64,000 nucleotides of DNA from Bacillus sp. AFS015802 (lineage in GTDB: Bacteria > Bacillota > Bacilli > Bacillales > Bacillaceae_B), in contig NZ_NTUP01000012.1 of assembly GCF_002561455.1 (NCBI RefSeq), forward strand, positions 165,356 through 229,355, written 5' to 3'. The first letter of the stretch is position 1. Each line of letters begins with the position of its first letter. Below the pieces are notes generated by a model that was given only the letters and a program-made list of their open reading frames with translations, was not told where the DNA came from and did not search any database. A program made the position numbers and the translations under genes. Below, one piece after another: positions 29,397 to 44,568 of this stretch.

Positions 29397-29771
29397 ATGC
29401 CGGAACTCCATCAAATGTTTAATAGACAGCGGAAATACATAATGTACGTGCTATCTATTTACGTCCTGGGTTGGGGATTCACCACCCACAAATCAGTATT
29501 CTTAGGGTTAATTTTAGGGACTGCTTTAAGTCTTTATATGCACTGGGGCATGACCAAGCGGGTCTCGAAGTTCGGGGACGCCGTGGTAGAGGGGAAAAAA
29601 GTGAGATCGCTAGGGACCACTTCCCGAATGGCCGCAGCCGCCCTTGGAGTCATCATTGCCACACGATTTCCAGAAACATTTCATCTCCTAAGTCTTATTA
29701 TTGGATTAATGACGACCTATATTGTCATTATGATAGATTATTTTTTCAGCAGCTTCAAAACTAATAAATAG
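29397..29771 (+). CDS. atpI: ATP synthase protein I
   Basis: A 124-residue membrane protein with about four helices, encoded upstream of atpB as in other bacilli. AtpI helps c-ring assembly and stability in this group. It has no catalytic motif and diverges quickly between species; the call rests on length, hydrophobicity and position. Confidence 0.85.
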   Translation: MPELHQMFNRQRKYIMYVLSIYVLGWGFTTHKSVFLGLILGTALSLYMHWGMTKRVSKFGDAVVEGKKVRSLGTTSRMAAAALGVIIATRFPETFHLLSLIIGLMTTYIVIMIDYFFSSFKTNK

Positions 29772-29787
29772 CGGGGAAGAGAGGTGA

Positions 29788-30507
<720 letters not shown>

Positions 30508-30569
30508 TATATACCTGTTCATTACGGTGGACAAACATATATGTAAAAAATATTTTTCTTATACATTAA

Positions 30570-30797
<228 letters not shown>

Positions 30798-30812
30798 TAA
30801 AACGGACAGGTT

Positions 30813-30851
30813 GAATGGCGAAGTTCGTCTTGACGATTATCTTCGCCATTC
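30813..30851 (+). other. Intercistronic hairpin between atpE and atpF
   Basis: GAATGGCGAAG (30813-30823) and CTTCGCCATTC (30841-30851) are perfect reverse complements with a 17-nt loop and no T run. It is likely to protect or separate the atpE part of the mRNA rather than to end transcription of the operon. Confidence 0.7.
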
Positions 30852-30870
30852 CTATGTACTTAAGGAATAG

Positions 30871-31997
<1,127 letters not shown>

Positions 31998-32012
31998 CTT
32001 TCGTATAAATGA

Positions 32013-33533
<1,521 letters not shown>

Positions 33534-33538
33534 GGGAT

Positions 33539-33573
33539 TATAGGGAGAAGGTCTTCTAAAGCCCCTCCCTATA
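33539..33573 (+). other. Intercistronic hairpin between atpA and atpG
   Basis: TATAGGGAG (33539-33547) pairs with CTCCCTATA (33565-33573). There is no T run, so it is a probable mRNA processing or stability element. Confidence 0.55.
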
Positions 33574-33598
33574 TCTGACAATATGTAAAGGGTGGTGA

Positions 33599-34462
<864 letters not shown>

Positions 34463-34517
34463 AACATTAAACGGTATTAGACCGTTAATACTTCATAAAG
34501 TTTTTGTCAAAAGCTAG

Positions 34518-35936
<1,419 letters not shown>

Positions 35937-35940
35937 TTAG

Positions 35941-36363
<423 letters not shown>

Positions 36364-36373
36364 TAAAGAAGAA

Positions 36374-36405
36374 ACCACCTTTCCAATCGAAAGGTGGTTT
36401 TTTTA
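36374..36405. terminator. Terminator of the atp operon
   Basis: ACCACCTTTC (36374-36383) pairs with GAAAGGTGGT (36389-36398), followed by seven T residues. It lies between convergent genes and may also serve the coat gene on the minus strand. Confidence 0.9.
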
Positions 36406-37074
36406 TGGCAAATGGACGGTCTGGATATGCTGCATATTCAAGTAAAGGGATTCACCCTTGGCTGTGACCAATTCCATGATGTTGCCGTCCACTTTTTCGA
36501 TCTTACCAATCAACTCTTCATTCACTCCCAGGTTCAGTACAATCAGATGGCCGCACAGTTTTTCGAGTTGAACCTCGAAGCTTCTTGCAAGGCTGATGGC
36601 ACTTGTGGGATTCACGGGGAGGTTTTCTTTTGCCAGACGGTAGGGAGAAAGATTTGTAGAGTAGGGAATAAGCCATTTCAGGTGCTGCAGGGAGATGTAC
36701 ATGGTTTTATAGACAGGGGAATAGAAGACGAAGTAATTGTTCATGATCCCTGTGATGTAGCCGTGAATCGGCTGATTACCCATTGTGTAGATTTCCAGGA
36801 AGACGCCCTTGGCGGTTGTCAGTATTTTTCGCAGGGATAATGGATCTTCCTGTTCGAGCAGGGGACTGTCAGACGGTTTGTCGATCCCGATCATTTCTTT
36901 CGATACAATCGACATGTTTTTAATATGAGAAGTAGAAAGATAGATATAGTCGTCTCCGTTATAGACGATCAAAACCTCGTTACCTGCCTCGACCAAATAT
37001 CCTGTGATGGTCTTTTTTCCAGTCAGTTCGATGACGACCGCATCTCCGGTAAATTTAGAATAAACATGTTTCAT
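36403..37074 (-). CDS. CotB-like spore coat protein (distant paralogue)
   Basis: A 223-residue protein with three repeats of a small beta-rich unit: residues 8-60, 85-135 and 170-223. Each starts with a V-x-I/L-G stretch and ends in YxSxxHIK-like (YIYLSTSHIKNMS, MYISLQHLKW, LYLNMQHIQTV). The same unit makes up CotB, so this is a probable outer-coat protein made late in the mother cell. AAAGGAG is ten bases before the ATG. It belongs to a run of three related minus-strand genes that is not in the B. subtilis order here. Confidence 0.7.
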   Translation of the reverse strand: MKHVYSKFTGDAVVIELTGKKTITGYLVEAGNEVLIVYNGDDYIYLSTSHIKNMSIVSKEMIGIDKPSDSPLLEQEDPLSLRKILTTAKGVFLEIYTMGNQPIHGYITGIMNNYFVFYSPVYKTMYISLQHLKWLIPYSTNLSPYRLAKENLPVNPTSAISLARSFEVQLEKLCGHLIVLNLGVNEELIGKIEKVDGNIMELVTAKGESLYLNMQHIQTVHLP

Positions 37075-37379
37075 TTGCTTGTTACTCCTTTCTGATTAGA
37101 ATTGCTATCAGGTATTCCAATATGAGCAACCGTTTGAAGGCATTTTCCAAAGAGTTGAATAAATAACGCTCCGCATCGGTTGTCCACATTTAGGCTAACA
37201 ACCTGGAAATACAATGCGAAAGGGTGTACCCCGATTGGTTAACAGCTGAATATACAAATAGGAAAAGTCCCAGCATCATCATTAGGCAGTAATCCGCCAA
37301 TCACTGAGGATACTGAGATTATTCAAGTTAAAAGCCTGTACATAAATGATGACCAACTTTTATGCAGATTCGGGCATTA
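37075..37379. other. Gene-free stretch between two coat genes
   Basis: 305 bp with no credible gene. It must hold the promoter of the minus-strand gene ending at 36403, but no sigma-K-type promoter could be picked with confidence. Confidence 0.4.
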
Positions 37380-38006
37380 TTACTTAGAGGTCTTTTCCCT
37401 TGATGAATTGACGCCTTCAAGTTCATAGAAATAGAAAGCAGGCTGCTGTTTTTTATTTTTTCCAGATTTTTTAGAAGCTTGGTTTTTCTGCTGAGCTGAG
37501 GACTTGCTTGTGGAAGATTCCTGCTTTTCTGAAGCGCTCCCGTTATTCGATGATTGGTTACTGGATGATGCGCTGTCGTTTGAAGTGGTTTTCTTTGATC
37601 CGTCATACACATTCAGTACAGAAGAATGTTTCAGATAAACCCGGTCCTTCCCTTGGGTCAATACGATGTGGTCTTCCTCTACTGCTGAAAGGACCCCTGA
37701 GTAGGAAACTTTTCCGGATCCGTTGATGACCACCCAGCTGAGCAGGCTTTGAGACAATACATCGGATATTTTCTCACCCTTAAGATAGTTGTCTGAAATC
37801 GGCAATGCTTCTACATATTTAGAGTTCTTGATCACGGACTGAATTTGTGAAATCGGATAATACAACGTTTCGTTTTCGCTGGAGTAGACGGTTAGGTAAT
37901 CCGTACTGACCTCCGCCAATTGACCTGACAGCTTTGTGCCGTCATTTAGAATCATATCGATTTGATGACCTGTTAATCCTTTTAATGAATCGTTAAAATT
38001 ACTCAT
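37380..38006 (-). CDS. CotB-like spore coat protein with Ser/Lys-rich tail
   Basis: A 208-residue protein: two CotB-type beta units (about 8-62 and 80-132, each ending in a Y..S.V.V-like strand) followed by a low-complexity tail rich in Ser, Asn, Gln and Lys (about 134-190). B. subtilis CotB also carries a Ser/Lys-rich tail, which the kinase CotH phosphorylates; the tail here could play the same part. AAAGGAAGGAG precedes the ATG. It lies 30 bp downstream of the clearest CotB homologue, likely in one transcript. Confidence 0.75.
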   Translation of the reverse strand: MSNFNDSLKGLTGHQIDMILNDGTKLSGQLAEVSTDYLTVYSSENETLYYPISQIQSVIKNSKYVEALPISDNYLKGEKISDVLSQSLLSWVVINGSGKVSYSGVLSAVEEDHIVLTQGKDRVYLKHSSVLNVYDGSKKTTSNDSASSSNQSSNNGSASEKQESSTSKSSAQQKNQASKKSGKNKKQQPAFYFYELEGVNSSREKTSK

Positions 38007-38036
38007 GTATCATTTCTCCTTCCTTTAAACAGAAGA

Positions 38037-38498
38037 TTACTTCTCTTCTTCCGTTTTTTCTTCTTTTTTGGCTTTCACACCGTAGCTGATGCTCTTGACA
38101 TGGAACGTGGCCAGACGGACAACCTCTTCATTCAGAACCAGCGTGACGAAATCATCATTTGAATTCTCAAGGATTCCCTCAAGCTTTTCCGGACCACCGC
38201 GGTTGATGCTGACCCATTGATATTTCAAGCTGGTGAGTAAAGATCCAAATGTGTCTTCTTTCATAAATTCCATACCTTCTTCTGAAAGCTCCTCCCCGTT
38301 AAAAGGCAATCCTGATTTGATATTTTGGGAAATGCTCTTAACATGTGAAGAATTGAAGTAGATCACACCGTCTTTCTCCGTTAAGAGAGCGAAATGATCG
38401 TCCCCTCCATATAAAAGCTTTCCTGTGCGTGATTCAGGGCCTCCGCGATTCACCTTGACAACTTTCCCGACCAATGAAGACATTAACTCTTTGTTCAT
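38037..38498 (-). CDS. cotB: Spore coat protein CotB N-terminal-type
   Basis: A 153-residue protein with two copies of the CotB signature: VNRGGPESRTGKLLYGGDDH..VIYFNSSHVKSIS and WVSINRGGPEKLEGILENSND..FHVKSIS. These match B. subtilis CotB closely, but the long Ser-rich tail is missing; it is found instead on the next gene. It is an outer-coat surface protein assembled in the mother cell. CTGGAGGG precedes the ATG. It is divergent from the small Lys/Gly-rich gene at 38780, as cotB and cotG are neighbours in B. subtilis. Confidence 0.85.
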   Translation of the reverse strand: MNKELMSSLVGKVVKVNRGGPESRTGKLLYGGDDHFALLTEKDGVIYFNSSHVKSISQNIKSGLPFNGEELSEEGMEFMKEDTFGSLLTSLKYQWVSINRGGPEKLEGILENSNDDFVTLVLNEEVVRLATFHVKSISYGVKAKKEEKTEEEK

Positions 38499-38779
38499 AC
38501 TTGTTCCCTCCAGTTATATAAACATTTTCACTTTATGTATATGTGTCATGCCGTGACCTCGTACTACTACAGAAGCCCTTTTTGTGGGACTAGTTGTCAA
38601 TCGAATACAAAATGGGTCGTAGATCTCCGGCTGAAGAGTATGTATGAAAGGATCAAAGACGAATCCAGAAAGAGATCCCCTGATGAATTCAAAAAAGGGC
38701 TCTTCGTTAGGCGGACAACCTATACGCCAGAAGGACCCGAAACGTAAACTAAAGGAAAGAACAAAAGGAGGTAGGAAAA

Positions 38780-39010
38780 ATGAGTTCGAAAAAAGGACAA
38801 GGCAAAGGCCAGAAGCAATGTAATCAATATGGAGAATACCAATGGATGATAGGCGAAATGGGTCCCAAAGATGCCAAGGGAGGCAAAGAGAAACAAAAAG
38901 GCAAGGGCAAACAGGAAAAATGCGGCTGCATGGGTTACTACTATGAATGCATGAAACAGGGCCAAAAAGGCAAAGGCAAAGGCAAAGGAAAAGATAAAGG
39001 GAAAAAATAA
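38780..39010 (+). CDS. Small Lys/Gly-rich protein, candidate CotG-like coat protein
   Basis: A 76-residue, very basic protein with runs of Gly-Lys (GKGQK, KGKGK, GKGKGKGKDKGKK) and a central segment with Cys and Tyr pairs (CGCMGYYYECM). AAAGGAGGT is well placed before the ATG. It resembles CotG-type morphogenetic coat proteins in being short, repetitive, lysine-rich and next to cotB. This is inferred from composition and position, not from sequence homology. Tyr and Cys could take part in cross-linking. Confidence 0.65.
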   Translation: MSSKKGQGKGQKQCNQYGEYQWMIGEMGPKDAKGGKEKQKGKGKQEKCGCMGYYYECMKQGQKGKGKGKGKDKGKK

Positions 39011-39055
39011 CCCCAAACCATCCTATCCCCGTGAAACACCCACCCTAAAAAGAAA

Positions 39056-39195
39056 CCACCCATTACATACTCTGTAGTGGGTGGCTTATGAGGGACGGAC
39101 CTCTTAAAAAGAGAGAAGGACCTGAGGAAAAGCCAGTATTCATCGAGATTTTCAACAAAAAAGGTTGGAATTTCACGTGATTTTGAGGGACGGAC
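39056..39195. repeat. Hairpin and two copies of the dispersed GAGGGACGGACCTC word
   Basis: CCACCCATTAC (39056-39066) pairs with GTAGTGGGTGG (39074-39084); the T-rich side is on the minus strand. A full copy of the word is at 39090-39103 and a partial copy (GAGGGACGGAC) at 39185-39195. The rest of 39011-39450 shows no gene. Confidence 0.6.
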
Positions 39196-39450
39196 ACCGA
39201 TTAACGGGGCTTAAGCACCAATAGGTTTTACATATATACGGGAAGAAATATGCCGCTAAGAGTCTCCGATTGACACATAGATAATTCAAATAGAAGAATC
39301 CCCATTTTACCGTGGGAAAAAGGATAAAATACACCGGAATCTCACACCAGAACCTAACTTAAAAAATTTGTAAAATGGATAGGTTGTTACTGAATTATGT
39401 GGTAAAATGGTCTATGTGCGTCAAATTGTTTACAGGGAGTGAGAAGAGTG

Positions 39451-39684
39451 GTGGAAAGCTTTGGTCAACAGGCCCTGATCAGCATGCTTGTACATCTGTT
39501 TATATTCGGGATCACGTTTTGGTCGCTGCAAGCCATTCAGCTGGACAAACTCCTGAAGAAGAATCGAGTCGCTCAAGGGAGACTATTGTATATCCTGCTA
39601 ACGATCGCGATCGGGTCAGCCGTCAGCCGGTTCTTACTGGACTATTACCTTTGGTCTCAGAGCTTGCCTGTTTTCTTTGAATAA
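39451..39684 (+). CDS. ywzB: DUF1146 small membrane protein YwzB
   Basis: A roughly 77-residue protein with two transmembrane helices (about 7-27 and 43-64), of unknown function, found between the atp operon and ywmB in bacilli. The GTG at 39451 is eight bases after GGGAGTGAG; in-frame GTG codons at 39448 and 39439 are possible alternatives. The conserved SFGQQALISMLVHL.. and the C-terminal LDYYLWSQSLP support the family call. Confidence 0.85.
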   Translation: MESFGQQALISMLVHLFIFGITFWSLQAIQLDKLLKKNRVAQGRLLYILLTIAIGSAVSRFLLDYYLWSQSLPVFFE

Positions 39685-39905
39685 GTAGAGCTTCTGACAA
39701 AAAATAGGTCTTACTGCATGTTTTCAATGCTGTCTGTTTTCAGTAAGATTAGTTTTGTGTTCGTACCTTTGTGAAAAAGTTTCAAAGTGAAACCCTTTTC
39801 ATAAGACTGCATGAAAGCCTCAATAATTGTAAAAAGATGACGACAATTTTCAAGTATGTTCTTTCCCTATTCGGACAGACTTTTAGGTAAGGGGAGGAAT
39901 GGTAG

Positions 39906-40655
39906 ATGGGTCGGTATTTTTACATTATTTTAATCTTTTTTGTTGGATTAGGTTTTCTTCCTGTCATTAATGGGAACAACACTATCGAAGCCAATCATTT
40001 ATTAGACATTGAAAAGCTTGATCAAGCCATTGTTCATTCTCAAGGTCACATAACTGAATGGTCTCTATATGCAAGAGAAAACAAAAAAAGCTTCACGAAT
40101 AAAGGGTTTGCCAAATATAGTACTACTATGCAAGAAACATTTTCTGATTTTGACTGGGTGACGAAAAGGTCGGCTGAAGAAGTAGTGGTTGTGGGACAAC
40201 GTCAGACGTCTCACGGGGAAGAAACCATTAAATTCCAGCATACCCTCACAAACGAGCATTCGGTTTCGTACATTATGTATGAAATGCGTGGAAATCAGAA
40301 AGCGCTGGGAGAAGACACCAAGCATTACATCAAGACCGAATTCATCCCAAATATGGAAATCATTTTTACTACTAAACCTATGATTTTCTCTTGTATAAAA
40401 GGCGAATTCAATGATAAGCTTGAGAAAGTTTTGTCGAATCAGGCTGTCGAATTAATGTCGAAATTAGACGCAAAAGAATTGGAATCACTTAAAGAAGAGG
40501 ACTTTTATTCCATTTCAGCTTACTCGGAACAAATGTCACGGACTATACCAACAAAAAATGATGATATGAATATACAACTAGGTCTACGGAAAAGCGGAAT
40601 GGGCGCTAAGACAACCTTTGTGATTGGCACACCCATCCTAATTATTGAATATTAA
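39906..40655 (+). CDS. ywmB: YwmB family protein
   Basis: A 249-residue exported or membrane-anchored protein (hydrophobic segment 3-21) of the YwmB family (TATA-box-binding-protein-like fold, unknown function) that always sits before murAA in bacilli. GGGGAGGAATGG lies before the ATG. It is 32 bp from murAA and likely co-transcribed, hinting at a cell-envelope role. Confidence 0.85.
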   Translation: MGRYFYIILIFFVGLGFLPVINGNNTIEANHLLDIEKLDQAIVHSQGHITEWSLYARENKKSFTNKGFAKYSTTMQETFSDFDWVTKRSAEEVVVVGQRQTSHGEETIKFQHTLTNEHSVSYIMYEMRGNQKALGEDTKHYIKTEFIPNMEIIFTTKPMIFSCIKGEFNDKLEKVLSNQAVELMSKLDAKELESLKEEDFYSISAYSEQMSRTIPTKNDDMNIQLGLRKSGMGAKTTFVIGTPILIIEY

Positions 40656-40687
40656 TATAGAGAAATTGGACGCGGAGGGGAATACTC

Positions 40688-41992
40688 TTGGAAAAAATTA
40701 TCGTCCGCGGCGGTCAGCGTTTAAGCGGTACAGTGCAAGTTGAAGGAGCAAAGAATGCCGTTTTACCAGTCATCGCTGCTACATTATTAGCAAGTGAAGG
40801 AAAAAGTGTCATTAAAAATGTACCACCACTCTCCGATGTATATACGATTAATGAAGTATTACGTCATTTAAATACAGATGTAGAGTTTAACAATGGTGAA
40901 GTCATCGTGAATGCATCAAGAGAGTTGTTTGTAGAAGCACCGTTCGAATATGTTCGTAAAATGCGTGCATCCGTTCTTGTAATGGGTTCACTCTTAGGTC
41001 GTACAGGTAAAGCGCGTGTCGCTCTTCCTGGAGGTTGTGCCATCGGATCAAGACCGATTGACCAGCACTTAAAAGGCTTCGAAGCAATGGGAGCCAAAGT
41101 GAAGGTAGGAAATGGTTTCATCGAAGCTGAAGTAGACGGAAGATTGAAGGGTGCCAAAGTGTATCTGGACTTCCCAAGTGTCGGGGCCACAGAAAACATC
41201 ATGATGGCTGCTGCTCTTGCAGAAGGAACAACCATCCTGGAGAACGTCGCAAAAGAGCCTGAAATCGTCGACTTAGCGAACTTCCTGAACAAAATGGGAG
41301 GAAACGTAGTTGGTGCAGGTACCGGGACGATCCGTATCGAAGGTGTAGATCGTTTATACGGTGTCGAGCACAGCATCATCCCTGACCGTATCGAAGCGGG
41401 AACATTCATGGTTGCAGCTGCAATCACGCAAGGTGATGTCCTTGTAAAAGGAGCGATCCCTGAACACTTATCTTCATTAGTTGCGAAGATGGAAGAAATG
41501 GGCGTAACGATCATCGACGAAGAAGAAGGCCTTCGTGTCATCGGACCGGAGAAACTGAAATCTGTCGATATCAAAACAATGCCTCATCCTGGTTTCCCTA
41601 CAGATATGCAATCCCAAATGATGGCATTGCTTCTTGCAGCTGACGGTACCAGCGTCATCACGGAAACAGTTTTCGAAAACCGTTTCATGCATGCAGAAGA
41701 ATTCCGTCGTATGGGAGCAGACATCAAGATCGAAGGACGTTCGGTCATCATGAACGGACCAACACCTCTTCAAGGGGCAGAAGTAGCTGCAACGGATCTT
41801 CGTGCCGCAGCAGCACTTTCCATCGCCGGTCTTGTAGCAGACGGTTATACTCGCGTAACAGAACTGAAGCATTTAGATCGTGGATATGTGAACTTCCATC
41901 AGAAGCTTGCAGGCCTTGGCGCCGATATCGAGCGTGTGAAGGAAGTTGAGGAAACACCTGTTTCTGAGCAAAACATGATTAAGGATGCGTAA
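40688..41992 (+). CDS. murAA: UDP-N-acetylglucosamine 1-carboxyvinyltransferase 1 (MurAA)
   Basis: Main MurA enzyme, first committed step of peptidoglycan synthesis. The 434-residue protein has catalytic Cys117 in [13 protein letters not shown] and is much closer to B. subtilis MurAA than the copy at 9563. The start is a TTG at 40688 after GCGGAGGGG, giving [10 protein letters not shown]. An acidic tail ([12 protein letters not shown]) extends past the fold. Confidence 0.97.
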   Translation: MEKIIVRGGQRLSGTVQVEGAKNAVLPVIAATLLASEGKSVIKNVPPLSDVYTINEVLRHLNTDVEFNNGEVIVNASRELFVEAPFEYVRKMRASVLVMGSLLGRTGKARVALPGGCAIGSRPIDQHLKGFEAMGAKVKVGNGFIEAEVDGRLKGAKVYLDFPSVGATENIMMAAALAEGTTILENVAKEPEIVDLANFLNKMGGNVVGAGTGTIRIEGVDRLYGVEHSIIPDRIEAGTFMVAAAITQGDVLVKGAIPEHLSSLVAKMEEMGVTIIDEEEGLRVIGPEKLKSVDIKTMPHPGFPTDMQSQMMALLLAADGTSVITETVFENRFMHAEEFRRMGADIKIEGRSVIMNGPTPLQGAEVAATDLRAAAALSIAGLVADGYTRVTELKHLDRGYVNFHQKLAGLGADIERVKEVEETPVSEQNMIKDA

Positions 41993-42006
41993 GTAAGAAT
42001 ATGAAA

Positions 42007-42042
42007 AAGGTGAGCTCTTTTCGGGGAGCTTGCCTTTTTTTT
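42007..42042 (+). terminator. Terminator of ywmB-murAA
   Basis: 11-bp hairpin (42007-42017 with 42026-42036, two G-T pairs) followed by eight T residues. Confidence 0.85.
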
Positions 42043-42155
42043 GGTTGGTGCGTGTGTGTGGTGGGTGGCGTGTTACGGCGTGAGTGCGGTTACTGATGGG
42101 ATGAGGGGGCGGTGGAAGTTGGGGGAGTGCGTTTGTTGGTAAAAAAAGTAATTTA

Positions 42156-42270
42156 GCTGGATACCTGGCGATTTCGGCTGGATTCTCATTGGAATCGGCT
42201 GGATTTTTCATAAAAGTAGCTGGATTATGATGTGAATCGGCTTGATTTTTAAGAAAAACGGCTTGATTTC
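42156..42270 (+). repeat. Strict 21-nt period intergenic array, core (C/A)GGCTGGATTTTT
   Basis: GCTGG at 42156, 42177, 42198 and 42219 and GCTTG at 42240 and 42261 give five consecutive steps of exactly 21 nt. The conserved half of the unit is about CGGCTGGATT; the other half is A/T-rich and free to vary. To the left (42040-42140) the strand is almost only G and T; to the right (42290-42440) it is rich in A and C. No gene is visible from 41993 to 42519. Confidence 0.88.
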
Positions 42271-42426
42271 AGGTAAGCACATCCGTTATTAAGATCTCAT
42301 CAAGCATATATTTTCAAAAACCCGATTTTATTATCAAATACATATCCCCAAAAAGAATTTCCGACAATCCCACCCACGGATATACACAATCCCAATCCAA
42401 AACCAAAATCTCTCCCAAATCCCATT

Positions 42427-42455
42427 CATAATTGCTTGTCCACTACCATACATAT
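42427..42455 (+). promoter_or_regulatory. Candidate sigma-E promoter of spoIID
   Basis: CATAATT (42427-42433), 13-nt spacer, CATACATAT (42447-42455), close to the sigma-E consensus (ATATT-type -35, CATACANT -10). spoIID is a sigma-E gene in B. subtilis. Confidence 0.6.
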
Positions 42456-42519
42456 GAAAGAGAGTGGAGAAGTGTGCTAGGACATTCTCCTATTTAATCT
42501 TTCATTGGAGGCCGCGAAC

Positions 42520-43533
42520 ATGAAGCAGTTAAAACCCGTAGTGATCATTTTCTCAATCTTTATCAGCATCATCTTTATTGTACCCACTTTGCTGGTACTC
42601 CCATTTTCCTCAGACAAGGAAACGGCAAACCTGGACGAAAAGCTGAAGAATCCACCATCCGTTGAAGAGTTGTCAAACTCAGTCGAGGTGGCGGTGTATC
42701 GTTCCAGTCAGGACTTAATCGAGAAGCTTCCCCTGGAGCAGTATGTCGTAGGGGTGGTTGCGGGTGAAATGCCTGCCGATTTTGAAAAGGAAGCACTGAA
42801 GGCACAGGCTCTGGCAGCAAGGACGTATATCGTGAATCAGCTTCTCTCGGATGATGCCTCCGTGCCGAAGGGAGCCGATGTGACGGATACCGTGTCCCAT
42901 CAGGTGTATAAAAATCAAAAAGAATTGGCCACCTTATGGGGAGCCGATTATGATTGGAAGATCAAAAAGATTTCAGAAGCAGTCCTTGCAACAAAGGGGA
43001 AAGTGCTGACGTATGATGATAAGCCGATCACGGCCGCCTTCTTCTCGACAAGTAACGGCTATACAGAAAACTCCGAGGCGTATTGGAAAGATGATATTCC
43101 GTATTTACGAAGTGTGGAGAGCCCCTGGGATTCGGCCTCACCAAAATTCGAAGATCAAAAAATCATCCCGATCAAGGAATTTGAACAAAAGCTCGGCGTC
43201 ACCCTGCCAAAGGATGGATCGGTAGGAACCATCACCTCGAGAACAGAAGGCAAGAGGGTGGCAAGCGTCGAAATTAACGGCAAGGGTTTCTCAGGTAGAG
43301 AAATACGGGAAAAATTAGAACTCCGATCATCGGACTTCACCTGGTATAAGAAAGATGATCATATCGTCATCGCCACGAAAGGGTTTGGCCATGGAGTGGG
43401 GATGAGTCAATACGGAGCCAATGGGATGGCGAAGGAAGGCAAGAATTATCAGGACATCGTGACCCATTACTATAAAGATGTCAAAATCACAGAATCAAAT
43501 AAACTCCTGCAAAAAGTAACGGCGCAAAGATAA
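42520..43533 (+). CDS. spoIID: Stage II sporulation protein D, peptidoglycan lytic transglycosylase
   Basis: Mother-cell enzyme that, with SpoIIM and SpoIIP, cuts septal peptidoglycan during engulfment. The 337-residue protein has an N-terminal membrane anchor (about 8-30) and the SpoIID domain: [34 protein letters not shown] with the catalytic Glu, [15 protein letters not shown], and [17 protein letters not shown]. The ATG at 42520 follows TTGGAGG. Confidence 0.96.
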   Translation: MKQLKPVVIIFSIFISIIFIVPTLLVLPFSSDKETANLDEKLKNPPSVEELSNSVEVAVYRSSQDLIEKLPLEQYVVGVVAGEMPADFEKEALKAQALAARTYIVNQLLSDDASVPKGADVTDTVSHQVYKNQKELATLWGADYDWKIKKISEAVLATKGKVLTYDDKPITAAFFSTSNGYTENSEAYWKDDIPYLRSVESPWDSASPKFEDQKIIPIKEFEQKLGVTLPKDGSVGTITSRTEGKRVASVEINGKGFSGREIREKLELRSSDFTWYKKDDHIVIATKGFGHGVGMSQYGANGMAKEGKNYQDIVTHYYKDVKITESNKLLQKVTAQR

Positions 43534-43534
43534 G

Positions 43535-43579
43535 AAAAAGGATTGAGCGGGGTCATGGTGACCAAACTCAATCCTTTTT
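43535..43579. terminator. Bidirectional terminator between spoIID and the VanZ-like gene
   Basis: AAAAAGGATTGAG (43535-43547) and CTCAATCCTTTTT (43567-43579) are perfect reverse complements. The right arm covers the last codons of the minus-strand gene. Confidence 0.9.
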
Positions 43580-44005
43580 TAAATAGGCTTCGAACCGTTT
43601 CATCATCTTCGTCACCGTATGATCGGGGTTTCGGAAATACGTGCGGTTCACGATCCAAAACAGGACCGTGACCCCGATCAGATCCTTGGCGGCATCGATC
43701 ATCGTGGAGGATCGATACGGAACGAAGGACTGATGGATTTCATCCACGAACCCGTAAAAGATGCTGATCAGCGCAACGGTGAAATTCAATGTGAACCGAA
43801 GCCTTCCATGTGCCAGCAGCGCGAGCACAAACAATCCATATAAAATCCCGAACTCGACCAAGTGGAGAGACTCCTTGATGAACCGGTCCATCCCGTCATC
43901 AGGAAAGCGGATCACCGCATCATCCGGATTACTCGACATGATCCAGATCAGGATCATATATATGAAAGGTGCTGCAGTGAGCACATAAGTAAATAATTTT
44001 TTCAT
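43568..44005 (-). CDS. VanZ-like family membrane protein
   Basis: A 145-residue protein with four helices and the VanZ-like motifs KESLHLVEFGILYGLF and DEIHQSFVPYRSSTMIDAAKDLIG. VanZ confers low teicoplanin resistance in enterococci; chromosomal relatives such as this have no proven role. AAAGGACGACC lies upstream. Single gene, convergent with spoIID. Confidence 0.85.
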   Translation of the reverse strand: MKKLFTYVLTAAPFIYMILIWIMSSNPDDAVIRFPDDGMDRFIKESLHLVEFGILYGLFVLALLAHGRLRFTLNFTVALISIFYGFVDEIHQSFVPYRSSTMIDAAKDLIGVTVLFWIVNRTYFRNPDHTVTKMMKRFEAYLKKD

Positions 44006-44150
44006 ATCAAGGTCGTCCTTTCTGTTTCTATCATTTTACCATGCAGGGAGATTACTGGAATGTCCTAAATTGATATTTCCGAGGATTGTCACATGTTCTT
44101 TACCTTGGATCATTTCTTCTATTCGTTATTTTTAAAATATTATCCTTACA

Positions 44151-44418
44151 AAGTTGATTGGAGCGGAAGGTGCTCGACTCCTGCGGGAATAGCGGGAAAG
44201 TACGAAAAGCGGAGGCGGCTGGTCCAGCCCCGACAAGCATAAGATGAATGGGCTAAGAAGGCGGTTCTTGCCTTCTTGGCCCATTTAGCTTATGACCTCG
44301 AGGGGCTAGCCGCCGGAGCTGGACAGTTGAGACCCCACAGGGCAAAGCCCGAGGAGGCTCAACTCACGCCCCGCGGAAAGCGAGCACATGGAGGGGAAAT
44401 CAACCAGCATTCGCTACT
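44151..44418. repeat. 268-bp dispersed element, copy B
   Basis: Same length, same ends (AAGTTGATTGGAGCGG to TCGCTACT) and mostly the same sequence as 17806-18073. Differences cluster in the central hairpin and still pair there (for example GGGCTAAGAAGGCGG on one side with CCTTCTTGGCCCATT on the other). It lies between the vanZ-like gene and spoIIQ and does not break a gene. The rest of 44006-44520 shows no gene. Confidence 0.85.
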
Positions 44419-44520
44419 TAAGGCAATAAAGGTGACAAAAATATCATTAAATTTCAAAAACCATACATAATCCTCCCCCCTTTGTCGAAACATAATAAAT
44501 TAAAATTTTTTTGCCAATGT

Positions 44521-44550
44521 GTATATATTTTCTGAATTCTGTTCAGAATG
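44521..44550 (+). promoter_or_regulatory. Sigma-F promoter of spoIIQ
   Basis: GTATA (44521-44525), 15-nt spacer, GTTCAGAATG (44541-44550), against the sigma-F consensus GYATA and GGNNANANTR: one mismatch in the -10. spoIIQ is a classic sigma-F gene. Confidence 0.7.
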
Positions 44551-44568
44551 ATTGCTGAGGTGATGAAA

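Noticed and set aside
38643..38822. A 59-codon basic reading frame overlapping the start of the Lys/Gly-rich gene (MKGSKTNPERDPLMNSKKG..)
   Set aside because: No ribosome-binding site precedes its start, and the strong AAAGGAGGT inside it serves the gene at 38780. It overlaps that gene in another frame.
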